The translations under genes and the position numbers were made by a program. From contig JBGOZE010000066.1 in NCBI GenBank assembly GCA_041479965.1, positions 1 through 6,103 of the forward strand: a DNA stretch of 6,103 bases, read 5' to 3'. This stretch comes from SM23-78 sp041479965. Its GTDB lineage: Archaea; Nanobdellota; Nanobdellia; Woesearchaeales; SM23-78. The stretch's first letter is position 1. The number at the start of each line of letters is the position of its first letter. Below, in pieces: positions 1 through 4,992 of this stretch. A model generated the notes under the pieces. The model had not been told where the DNA came from. It did no database searches and was given only the letters and a program-made list of their open reading frames with translations.

Positions 1-48
1 ATTATTTGCAATATCCCAAAGCCTTGTTTCAGTATCCCCATTAGTCAT
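1..48 (-). CDS. Start of a probable type I restriction-modification methyltransferase subunit (partial)
   Basis: Only the first 16 codons are inside the window; the gene continues past the left edge. The peptide reads MTNGDTETRLWDIANN. HsdM proteins, the N6-adenine DNA methyltransferase subunits of type I restriction-modification systems, typically begin with a short polar stretch and then an acidic-x-x-LW-x-x-A-(D/N)-x-L-R pattern leading into a helical domain; ETRLWDIANN fits that opening. The ATG lies inside the last codons of the ribbon-helix-helix gene and overlaps it by 8 bases. A GGGGAG Shine-Dalgarno-like stretch sits about 7 bases before it, so translational coupling is likely. Sixteen residues are weak evidence for a family call. 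That an open frame starts here is fairly secure; the HsdM identity is a reasoned guess. Confidence 0.5.
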   Translation of the reverse strand, partial: MTNGDTETRLWDIANN

Positions 49-184
49 TTTTCTTCTCCCCTAATTGTTTCTCCATCATTATTTCAACTTGTCTAGATAT
101 CAAAAAACCTTTTTTCTTACAGAACTCCCTGTATTTCTTGTAAAGCTCTTCATTAACTCTCAGAGTAATATTCTTCGATTGCAT
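41..184 (-). CDS. Small ribbon-helix-helix (CopG/Arc-type) DNA-binding protein
   Basis: A 47-residue protein beginning MQSKNITLRVNEELYKKYRE. The pattern is that of a ribbon-helix-helix fold: a short beta strand with alternating residues (about 4-10, KNITLRV), helix A (about 12-25), a turn at G26-F27, and helix B (about 30-40, SRQVEIMMEKQ), then a lysine-rich tail. Such proteins dimerise, insert the paired strands into the DNA major groove, and usually act as autoregulators or antitoxins. The start is supported by an AAGGATG stretch 5 bases upstream and a TATA-like element about 40 bases upstream. Its 3' end overlaps the start of the probable restriction-modification methyltransferase gene, so it may control that operon. 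No toxin gene is visible, though one could lie beyond the edge. Confidence 0.8.
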   Translation of the reverse strand: MQSKNITLRVNEELYKKYREFCKKKGFLISRQVEIMMEKQLGEKKND

Positions 185-220
185 AATTACATCCTTGTTT
201 TTATAATTTCCTCAATGCAA

Positions 221-231
221 ATATTATAAAA
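221..231 (-). promoter_or_regulatory. TATA element for the ribbon-helix-helix gene
   Basis: On the minus strand this reads TTTATAATATT. Its centre is about 42 bases before the start codon at 184, which puts transcription start near 201 and leaves a leader of about 17 bases with an AAGGATG site. A second TATA-like stretch (AATTATAAAAA, around 200-209) is too close to the ATG to serve this start. Position and base pattern only. Confidence 0.45.
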
Positions 232-240
232 TAAAAAATG
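232..240 (-). terminator. Short T-tract after the DUF4352-like gene
   Basis: Just after the stop codon at 243 the minus strand runs into CATTTTTTAT. A T-run alone can terminate archaeal RNA polymerase. It merges with the TATA element of the next gene, so termination and re-initiation would be tightly packed. Confidence 0.35.
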
Positions 241-242
241 TT

Positions 243-1022
243 TTAAGGTATATTTATTTTCACAGTATAATATTCCGAAGTGAACAATGAAGATGTTACC
301 TTTACATTAGCTACCTTTAAGCCTGTTGGCACATCATATACTATCTTTCCCTTCTTTATTATACCTGGATTAACTTGCTCAAACATTAATGCTGAACCTT
401 CTGGTTTTAAGTAAATTGCTGCAACAGTTGATGCTGAAAATTCTCTGTTTTGGTCATCAACTAATTTAATGTATGAATCAGAAAGATACTTTGCAGATTT
501 TCCAGTATTTTCTACTTCAACAGATAAAATGACGAAGACACCACTGGCCTTTTCACCGAAAAATGTTCCACCTAAATCCTGTCCTATTTCCGTTGCTGTT
601 GTTACATCTGTTATCTTCCAAGTAAAATCTCCTGCAACAAAACTATCTCCTAAACCATATGTCTTAGTATTTGGAGTAGATGGAGTTATTGCTTGCTGAT
701 TACTGGCCGTATTCTGTGATGGATTTGCCGTATTGGTTGTGTTATCTTTATTACTTTGGGACATTCCTATTCCCATGAAAATAAATATTAAAACTACCAA
801 TATCCATTTTACACCACCTGAAATTTCAAAGTTCATTTTTTCCTTTGTAATTTTGTTGGTCAAAGGTATAATTAAAATCGCACATAACATCACTAATATA
901 CCTAAGAATATAGAACCTTGTGCAATTACACCTAATCCTCCAAAGAAAAACAATACCCCAAAAATCCAACTGAAAATAAGACCTGCCGTTATTTTTTTAA
1001 CTTCTTTTGATTTTTCTACCAT
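243..1022 (-). CDS. Membrane protein with three N-terminal helices and a DUF4352-like extracytoplasmic domain
   Basis: A 259-residue protein. Two hydrophobic segments (about 11-33 and 36-55) form a hairpin, and a third (about 71-87) precedes a low-complexity Asn/Thr/Gln/Ser/Pro linker (about 89-120). The C-terminal 140 residues are beta-rich and start YGLGDSFVAGDFTWKITDV. This, with the later VFVILSVEVENTGKSAKYL stretch, is the usual pattern of DUF4352 immunoglobulin-like domains (strand G-D-x-F.., then V-x-V-x-V-x-N-x-g). Such domains sit outside the membrane; their ligand is generally unknown. The ATG at 1022 is preceded by GGAGGGGG and by a TATA box about 40 bases upstream. A longer reading from 1094 would start upstream of that TATA box, so it was rejected. 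Lysine codons are nearly all AAA, unlike genes to the right. No specific function can be assigned. Confidence 0.8.
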   Translation of the reverse strand: MVEKSKEVKKITAGLIFSWIFGVLFFFGGLGVIAQGSIFLGILVMLCAILIIPLTNKITKEKMNFEISGGVKWILVVLIFIFMGIGMSQSNKDNTTNTANPSQNTASNQQAITPSTPNTKTYGLGDSFVAGDFTWKITDVTTATEIGQDLGGTFFGEKASGVFVILSVEVENTGKSAKYLSDSYIKLVDDQNREFSASTVAAIYLKPEGSALMFEQVNPGIIKKGKIVYDVPTGLKVANVKVTSSLFTSEYYTVKINIP

Positions 1023-1057
1023 AATACCCCCTCCATAAATACAAATATTCACAAATG

Positions 1058-1069
1058 TATTTAAATATT
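1058..1069 (-). promoter_or_regulatory. TATA box for the DUF4352-like gene
   Basis: Minus strand AATATTTAAATA, centred about 42 bases before the ATG at 1022. This predicts transcription start near 1038 and a short leader containing GGAGGGGG (about 1026-1033). It decides between the two possible starts of the gene. Confidence 0.6.
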
Positions 1070-1094
1070 GCGATAAGAAGGAAGTTAAGACCAA

Positions 1095-1197
1095 TTTAAG
1101 GATAATTTAAGACTTAGTTTATAAAGGGTATATACCTGAAAGGTAAGACTGGGAAAGTGTTTCCATTTAACCCGCTATCTATTACCCACTCTCGGTA
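1095..1197 (-). other. Intergenic stretch between tRNA-Glu and the DUF4352-like gene
   Basis: About 100 bases with no credible open frame. It holds a perfect 10-bp palindrome GGTATATACC (1127-1136), a TATA-like CCTTTATAAAC on the minus strand (about 1117-1127), and a short inverted repeat GGAAA-GTG-TTTCC (1152-1164). The inverted repeat could form a hairpin in the trailer of tRNA-Glu. No long T-run follows tRNA-Glu, so how that transcript ends is unclear. Confidence 0.3.
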
Positions 1198-1290
1198 TGC
1201 CCCCGTCGGGATTTGAACCCGAGTTACTGCCTGTCTCTGATGTTCTACCGTGAGAGGGCAGTGTGATTGGCCGGACTACACTACAGGGAC
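1198..1290 (-). tRNA. tRNA-Glu(CTC) with an 18-nt anticodon-loop intron
   Basis: All parts of a tRNA can be read on the minus strand. The acceptor stem is GTCCCTG paired with CGGGGGC (two G-U pairs), with T8-A9 next. The D-arm contains the archaeal Glu signature TAGTCCGGCCAAT. The anticodon stem is CTGCC/GGCAG and the T-arm is TCGGG-TTCAAAT-CCCGA. The discriminator base is A at 1198 and CCA is not encoded. The anticodon stem encloses 25 bases instead of 7. Removing 18 (1233-1250) leaves the loop CTCTCAA with anticodon CTC (1252-1254). The mature tRNA is 75 nt including the discriminator. It sits 64 bases downstream of the transporter gene on the same strand, with its own TATA box. Confidence 0.93.
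1233..1250 (-). other. tRNA-Glu intron at 37/38 with a complete bulge-helix-bulge motif
   Basis: Loop bases 32-35 (CTCT) pair with AGAG near the intron 3' end, giving the 4-bp central helix. The 5' bulge is CA|C and the 3' bulge is AC|A, both 3 nt and cut after the second base. The inner helix is GGT/ATC closed by a 5-nt loop. The outer helix is the anticodon stem. This is the textbook substrate of the archaeal splicing endonuclease, here close to the shortest intron that can hold the motif. Confidence 0.88.
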
Positions 1291-1316
1291 GGTTTGATGT
1301 AGTCTGATGACTTGGA

Positions 1317-1330
1317 TTTTATTTATATAT
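1317..1330 (-). promoter_or_regulatory. TATA box for tRNA-Glu
   Basis: Minus strand ATATATAAATAAAA, centred about 34 bases before tRNA position 1 at 1290. Transcription would start a few bases before the tRNA. It lies just past the stop codon of the transporter gene, so read-through from that gene is also possible. Confidence 0.6.
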
Positions 1331-1354
1331 GTTTCGTCTTGTGTCTTGCCTTGC

Positions 1355-2581
1355 TCAGTGTATGAACAGCCAGTAGGTGAACAGGTTGATCAGTGTCAGT
1401 GGCAGCCCTATCTTGAAGAAATCCCAGAACGTGATGGTTACGTTTGCTTTCTTCTCTGCTTTGTGGAAGATGATGATGTTGCTCGCTGCTCCCATGATGG
1501 TCATGTTGCCTGCTATTGTGCTTCCAACAGCTAAGGCTATCAATCCTTGCACAGACACCTGAGCAAACTGAAGCATGGGCAAGTATAGCGCTACTAGAGG
1601 GACATTGCTGATTAACTGACTCATTATTGTGCTTATGATGAGTATCATCGGGACTGTCACAATATTCACTTTAAGGTTTTGTATCACTTGCTGGAAGAAT
1701 CCAGTTGTCCAAACGCTTTGCATCAGTATGAACATGCTAGCAAAGAAGAGAAGTGTGTGCCAGTCAAGCTTCCTCATGATGTGGAATTTGCGTGAAAAAA
1801 CCCTGTAAATCAGTACAGGAGCTGCCCCAGCAAGTGCTATCAACACCATGTTGAGCTCTATGTGATAAAAGTAAAGGATTATCTTAGCAAAAATCAATAT
1901 TATCACCAAAGCCAAGGATATTTTAGCTATAAGTGCCAGTCCAGGATTCTTTATCTCTTCAGGCTTTTTTCTAATATTATTGTGGAACTGCTCCTTGAAG
2001 AAGACTTTCAGCAGCAAGAACAATAACCCTAAGTTAATCAAGGTCGGAATTATGAGGTGGCTGAAGAATACTCCGAAAGGATTGCTCATGTGGCTGGCTA
2101 TTAAAAGGTTTTGGGGATTGCCTATTGGGCTCATAACGCTTCCAATGGTTATTGAGAATGCCAAAGCAAGTATGAGCAGCTTAGGGTTTAGTTTGTGCTG
2201 CTTTGACAATAGAAGCATTATGGGAGTGCCTACTATTGCTAGAGTGTCATTCATCAATAAAGCAGAGCTAATGCCAGCCCCAAATATTATGAACAAGAGA
2301 AGAGCATCAAGGTTCTTTGCCTTGCTAAAGAACTTATACGACACCTGATGAAGATAGCCGCTGTCCTCAAATGCTTGGCCAACAACGAACATGCCAAACA
2401 GGAACAGCATCACGTCAAGCTTTATCGACTTGAGAGCGTCAATAATAGATATGCTTCCTGTCAGCAGGACTGCCAGGGCTCCGAGAGTCATGACCTGCCA
2501 CACCTTGAGGCTTACCCTGCCTATCTTCCTGACAATGATGAGCAAGAAAACAATTGCCAGCACAATCAAAGGGATTATCAT
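1355..2581 (-). CDS. ArsB/NhaD/CitMHS-superfamily ion transporter
   Basis: A 408-residue integral membrane protein with about 11-12 hydrophobic segments over nearly its whole length, the usual size for this superfamily. Two inverted halves are visible. The first carries MNDTLAIVGTP (110-120) and SPIGNPQN (151-158). The second carries the matching SNVPLVALYLP (325-335) and GNMTIMGAASN (358-368). In this superfamily the paired loops of this type bind the ion or substrate in the two hairpin re-entrant regions. A hydrophilic linker around 195-215 (KEQFHNNIRKKPEEIKN) joins the halves. Members export arsenite, exchange Na+/H+, or move dicarboxylates, and the sequence does not decide which. No arsR, arsC or other ars gene is near. 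The ATG at 2581 lies only about 23 bases after a TATA box and has no Shine-Dalgarno site, so the mRNA is probably leaderless. It lies between two intron-bearing tRNA genes on the same strand. Confidence 0.88.
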   Translation of the reverse strand: MIIPLIVLAIVFLLIIVRKIGRVSLKVWQVMTLGALAVLLTGSISIIDALKSIKLDVMLFLFGMFVVGQAFEDSGYLHQVSYKFFSKAKNLDALLLFIIFGAGISSALLMNDTLAIVGTPIMLLLSKQHKLNPKLLILALAFSITIGSVMSPIGNPQNLLIASHMSNPFGVFFSHLIIPTLINLGLLFLLLKVFFKEQFHNNIRKKPEEIKNPGLALIAKISLALVIILIFAKIILYFYHIELNMVLIALAGAAPVLIYRVFSRKFHIMRKLDWHTLLFFASMFILMQSVWTTGFFQQVIQNLKVNIVTVPMILIISTIMSQLISNVPLVALYLPMLQFAQVSVQGLIALAVGSTIAGNMTIMGAASNIIIFHKAEKKANVTITFWDFFKIGLPLTLINLFTYWLFIH

Positions 2582-2597
2582 CAGGCGCCCAGAATAG

Positions 2598-2610
2598 TAT
2601 TTAAATAAAA
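2598..2610 (-). promoter_or_regulatory. TATA box for the transporter gene (leaderless transcript)
   Basis: Minus strand TTTTATTTAAATA, centred about 23 bases before the ATG at 2581. With the usual 24-26 base spacing, transcription would start at the A of the ATG. No Shine-Dalgarno-like bases precede that ATG (GGGCGCCTG). Confidence 0.6.
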
Positions 2611-2627
2611 ATCTTTCTAATAAATAG

Positions 2628-2635
2628 AAAAAAAA
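2628..2635 (-). terminator. T8 terminator of tRNA-Lys
   Basis: Two bases after the discriminator base the minus strand reads TTTTTTTT, then CTATTTATTAG. A run of this length directly behind a tRNA is a typical archaeal stop signal. It lies just before the promoter of the transporter gene. Confidence 0.65.
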
Positions 2636-2672
2636 GTGGGCCCAAGGGGTTTCGAACCCCTGACCACTCGAT

Positions 2673-2715
2673 GACTTTCAAACCGCCGTCTGAAAACACA
2701 AAACGTAGGTTTTGC
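2673..2715 (-). other. tRNA-Lys intron 2 (43 nt, position 37/38)
   Basis: Canonical position. The bulge-helix-bulge can be drawn with outer helix = anticodon stem and 3' bulge TC|A. The central helix is CTCT with AAAG (one C-A mismatch at anticodon base 34), and the 5' bulge is TA|G. The inner helix is CAAA(A)CC with GGTTTG, one A bulged. The mismatch makes it a relaxed motif. The intron also has two self-contained hairpins (2699-2714 and 2675-2696) that exclude this fold. Confidence 0.8.
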
Positions 2716-2730
2716 TAAGAGTCGAGTGCT

Positions 2731-2758
2731 TATGGCAAAGCATGTTCCCATAGCTTTT
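2731..2758 (-). other. tRNA-Lys intron 1 (28 nt, D-stem position 22/23)
   Basis: Non-canonical position. TGGT of the D-loop pairs with GCCA at the intron 3' end (three Watson-Crick pairs and one U-G), forming the central helix. A 3-nt 5' bulge AG|A leads directly into an inner helix AAAGC/GCTTT with an 11-nt loop. On the 3' side the cut falls in TA|A. There is no perfect outer helix, because the D-stem is separated by an internal loop, so this is the relaxed helix-bulge-inner-helix form seen in non-canonical archaeal tRNA introns. Cutting here restores a four-pair D-stem. Confidence 0.82.
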
Positions 2759-2812
2759 CTACCAGGCTGAGCTATGAGCCCACAATCTCAGACTTCATCT
2801 GAAAAACTAGGA

Positions 2813-2825
2813 ATTATTTAAATAT
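2813..2825 (-). promoter_or_regulatory. TATA box for tRNA-Lys
   Basis: Minus strand ATATTTAAATAAT, centred about 38 bases before tRNA position 1 at 2781. It implies a 5' leader of about 13 bases for RNase P to remove. It is back to back with the promoter of the zinc-ribbon gene on the other strand. Confidence 0.6.
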
Positions 2826-2850
2826 GTTTTCCTTTTAAACCTCCCATAAA

Positions 2851-2860
2851 ATTTATATAC
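2851..2860 (+). promoter_or_regulatory. TATA box for the double zinc-ribbon gene
   Basis: ATTTATATAC, centred about 30 bases before the ATG at 2885. Transcription would start about 5 bases before the start codon, so the transcript is nearly leaderless. An AAGGA stretch at 2871-2875 would lie upstream of the predicted start and so may not be in the mRNA. Confidence 0.55.
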
Positions 2861-2884
2861 TACCTCTTTTAAGGAATAAGCATC

Positions 2885-3286
2885 ATGATGACCCCGGTTA
2901 AGGCGAAGTGCAAGAAATGTGGCAGGGAGTTCAAGTCAGACGAGTTCACCCTGGATCCTGTCTATAAGATGATGGTTTGCAGGGAGTGCGTCAAGGAGAG
3001 GCATGCCCAGGAGTTCTCAGCTACCAAGACCAAGCAGAGGGAAGAGCATAAGGTTGAGGAAGCGGCTAAGGTCAAGAGGGAGAAGCCTGCTGGCTGGGAT
3101 GCTGAGGATGCTGAGATTGAGCGTGCTTACAAGAACAAGCAAGCTAGCGCTCCAGTCATTCAGAGGATTGATAACGAACGAATAAAGTACACTTGCAAGA
3201 AGTGCAAGTACGAGTTCGTGTTCAACACCATGAATAGAGTGCCTGGCAAATGCCCTTATTGCGGCGCAAGCATCGAAGGAGTATAA
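2885..3286 (+). CDS. Protein with two zinc ribbons joined by a charged linker
   Basis: A 133-residue protein. The N-terminal zinc ribbon has C9-x2-C12 and C32-x2-C35, with 19 residues between the pairs. The C-terminal one has C104-x2-C107 and C123-x2-C126, ending GKCPYCGASIEGV, a rubredoxin-like knuckle. Between them (about 38-95) is a highly charged Lys/Glu-rich linker, probably helical. All eight cysteines are intact, so both sites should bind zinc. No catalytic domain is present; such proteins usually mediate RNA, DNA or protein contacts, but the target here is unknown. The start codon is followed by a second ATG (2888); either could be used, and the first suits the TATA spacing. The N-terminal ribbon resembles the small zinc-ribbon protein at 5622-5765 (both end C-x-x-CVK followed by Arg within two residues). 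Confidence 0.82.
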   Translation: MMTPVKAKCKKCGREFKSDEFTLDPVYKMMVCRECVKERHAQEFSATKTKQREEHKVEEAAKVKREKPAGWDAEDAEIERAYKNKQASAPVIQRIDNERIKYTCKKCKYEFVFNTMNRVPGKCPYCGASIEGV

Positions 3287-3303
3287 TTCTTTACAATACA
3301 TAA

Positions 3304-3313
3304 GTTTTAAAAA
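3304..3313 (+). promoter_or_regulatory. Probable TATA box for the gene at 3343
   Basis: GTTTTAAAAA, centred about 34 bases before the ATG at 3343, giving a transcription start near 3333 and a leader of about 10 bases. The more TATA-like CATATATAG at 3325-3333 is too close to the ATG to direct this start. Confidence 0.45.
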
Positions 3314-3342
3314 CCCTGGCATACATATATAGAGTGGTAAGC

Positions 3343-4116
3343 ATGCTTTACATACACCAACTAAAGGACCTGACTCCTAAGTCAGCGGATATTGAAGTGA
3401 TCCCTGTCATAAGGGAGATCAAGACCAAGACTCCTCTGCCTTTGAAAGAGCCTCAGGTAAAGGACTATTTTGAGCTTTATTTTGTTTCTGAGAGCGAGAG
3501 AAGGTCAATGGCAAGAGCCTATGACCTCCTAGGCCCAACAGTTGACGTCATCCAAGCATTATTATCCTCAAAAGACAGTGATTATGAGGCAGTCAACCTC
3601 CAGAGAGCAATAACCATGCTCAAGGAGATCCCTCCTTTCATTCTCAACAACATCAACTACGCCAAGGACATCTATAGCTGGCAAGACACCTTTGTAGCTG
3701 GCTTCGTGCCATTGTTCAACTCATTACCTACATTGAAGGATAAGAGCCAGGATGAGAGGATTACTGTCAACAACATGCTCAACAGCATCTTTGAGAAGCT
3801 ATTGAGAAGCACTGATTTTGCCTTCAACTACAAGGATGTAATCAGTGAAGGGCAAGTTTCAAGGATGAAAGACCTGTCTGAGAGCATGGAGAAAGGATTC
3901 TTCTTCCACGTATTATTAGAGGAAGAGATCAAGAAGCACAATTTTGAGTACATCAAGAGCAGGATTCCAGGGGACAAGCTCAGAAAGGCAGAGCTGATAA
4001 AGATAAACGTGGATGACATAAAAAAAGGAGTGGAAGCATCCTATGACCTGAACATGCGCATGCTCCAATGGGCCCTGGCAGTCTACGGTTATATCAAGTG
4101 GCTGACAGGAAGATAA
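3343..4116 (+). CDS. Uncharacterised soluble helical protein
   Basis: A 257-residue protein that I do not recognise. The N-terminus (about 1-45) is rich in Pro, Lys and beta-branched residues (MLYIHQLKDLTPKSADIEVI). From about residue 46 to the end it looks all-helical: amphipathic stretches with charged faces, for example around 165-190 and 215-240, and the final MLQWALAVYGYIKWLTGR, an aromatic amphipathic helix. There is no signal peptide, no clear transmembrane helix, no cysteine pair and no nucleotide-binding motif. ATG at 3343 is preferred. A GTG at 3334 would add MVS and is possible, but it lies at or before the predicted transcription start. It follows the zinc-ribbon gene by 56 bases in the same direction. 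It ends 4 bases from the stop of the convergent exported-protein gene. Confidence 0.72.
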   Translation: MLYIHQLKDLTPKSADIEVIPVIREIKTKTPLPLKEPQVKDYFELYFVSESERRSMARAYDLLGPTVDVIQALLSSKDSDYEAVNLQRAITMLKEIPPFILNNINYAKDIYSWQDTFVAGFVPLFNSLPTLKDKSQDERITVNNMLNSIFEKLLRSTDFAFNYKDVISEGQVSRMKDLSESMEKGFFFHVLLEEEIKKHNFEYIKSRIPGDKLRKAELIKINVDDIKKGVEASYDLNMRMLQWALAVYGYIKWLTGR

Positions 4117-4120
4117 AGAT

Positions 4121-4945
4121 TCACCAATTCTTTCTAAAGATAAAGTTGATTGCAGGGCTGTATTTTCCTCTAGAGTTATTGATACCAGCACTGACATTGA
4201 CAGGCCCAAGCCTGCTGTTAGCCTGGAAGCTGTTGATGTCCATGCCAGGCATGGATGTGTGCGTGACGCTAAGGCTCTTGACAACAGCATTATAGTCCTT
4301 AGGAAGGCTGTAAGTGATTGCTGCGTTCATCATGTGCATTTGAGGCATCCAGCTCATGCTAGCATTCAAACCCTTATAATTAGTAGAAGCACTGGTTAGA
4401 AGGTTCTTGCTAGCAGAATCATAGAAACCAGACACCCTGCTGTACTTGCCAACATGGGCGCTTGCCTTGAAGATTGGGTCCTTGTAGTTGTTAAGGATGA
4501 TTTCCAAGCTGTCCTTCTGGCCAACAGTCAAGCTCACAAAGCCTGTTCTGCTCTTAAGATTATGATTGACATTGACCACTGCCTTGCCATAATAGGCGCT
4601 GACATTGAAGCGCTCAGCATTCCTGTACTGGTCAAGGTAAAGGTTGGCGCTGGCACCCCTGGCTGCCTCGTCTTCAGGCTTAATAGTCTTCTCCAAGCCG
4701 AACCTGAAATTCTTATTCTCATAATCGTCGCGTCTGACATAGCCAGGCCCAACAACTGATGAAAGTATGGTTTTCTTGATATCATTATGAAGGGCTGACA
4801 TCATCTTTTTGAGATACTCCTGATGATCAACCTTCCTTTCCTGGGCAACAGGCTGGCGAGAAGGCCTTGTTTCCTCTGATTTCAAAAGGGTAGAACCTAA
4901 CATGAATCCAGTAAGAATAAGCACCGCTGCTATTAACTTCTTCAT
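4121..4945 (-). CDS. Exported beta-strand-rich protein, possible beta-barrel
   Basis: A 274-residue protein. Residues 1-21 form a Sec-type signal or anchor (MKKLIAAVLILTGFMLGSTLL); no lipobox cysteine is present. Residues 22-65 are polar and helical. From about 78 to the C-terminus the chain is a run of strands of 8-11 residues with alternating polar and non-polar side chains, broken by short turns such as NNYKD, SASKN and YKG. Examples are around 113-128, 136-151, 158-175, 193-199, 206-214 and 249-256. The final strand AINFIFRKNW ends in Trp. Many strands, tight turns, aromatic residues near strand ends and a terminal aromatic strand are the marks of bacterial outer-membrane barrels. That is surprising if the host is an archaeon. 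A soluble secreted beta-sandwich or surface adhesin is the main alternative. No family is recognised. Confidence 0.75.
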   Translation of the reverse strand: MKKLIAAVLILTGFMLGSTLLKSEETRPSRQPVAQERKVDHQEYLKKMMSALHNDIKKTILSSVVGPGYVRRDDYENKNFRFGLEKTIKPEDEAARGASANLYLDQYRNAERFNVSAYYGKAVVNVNHNLKSRTGFVSLTVGQKDSLEIILNNYKDPIFKASAHVGKYSRVSGFYDSASKNLLTSASTNYKGLNASMSWMPQMHMMNAAITYSLPKDYNAVVKSLSVTHTSMPGMDINSFQANSRLGPVNVSAGINNSRGKYSPAINFIFRKNW

Positions 4946-4992
4946 TTTTAAAGGATAAAATAAAAGCTAATACTACACCTTGGGTTTTTTAG

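Larger units (their letters stand above)
2637..2781 (-). tRNA. tRNA-Lys(CTT) interrupted by two introns (D-stem and anticodon loop)
   Basis: The 145-base gene folds to a normal 74-nt tRNA only after two segments are removed. Exon 1 (2759-2781) gives acceptor GGGCTCA, T8-A9, D-stem GCTC, loop AGCCTGGTA and G22. Exon 2 (2716-2730) gives AGC closing the D-stem, A26, anticodon strand CTCGA and loop CTCTTA with anticodon CTT (2717-2719). Exon 3 (2637-2672) gives A38, TCGAG, variable TGGTC, T-arm AGGGG-TTCGAAA-CCCCT, acceptor TGGGCCC and discriminator A. The spliced D-stem has four perfect pairs (GCTC/GAGC), and the anticodon loop CTCTTAA matches archaeal tRNA-Lys. CCA is not encoded. A TATA box lies about 38 bases upstream and a T8 run follows. 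Confidence 0.92.

Noticed and set aside
733..1038. Plus-strand frame opposite the DUF4352-like gene
   Set aside because: Hydrophobicity only mirrors the transmembrane codons on the other strand; no start signals.
1023..1094. Longer N-terminus for the DUF4352-like protein starting at 1094
   Set aside because: It would start upstream of the TATA box at 1058-1069, lacks a ribosome site, and the ATG at 1022 has GGAGGGGG directly upstream.
1980..2608. Open frames on the plus strand opposite the transporter gene
   Set aside because: They mirror a well-supported membrane transporter gene, have no promoter or ribosome site, and give no recognisable protein.
4454..4759. Plus-strand open frame opposite the exported beta-rich protein
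   Set aside because: Composition and position are those of an antisense shadow; the minus-strand reading has a signal peptide and a promoter.
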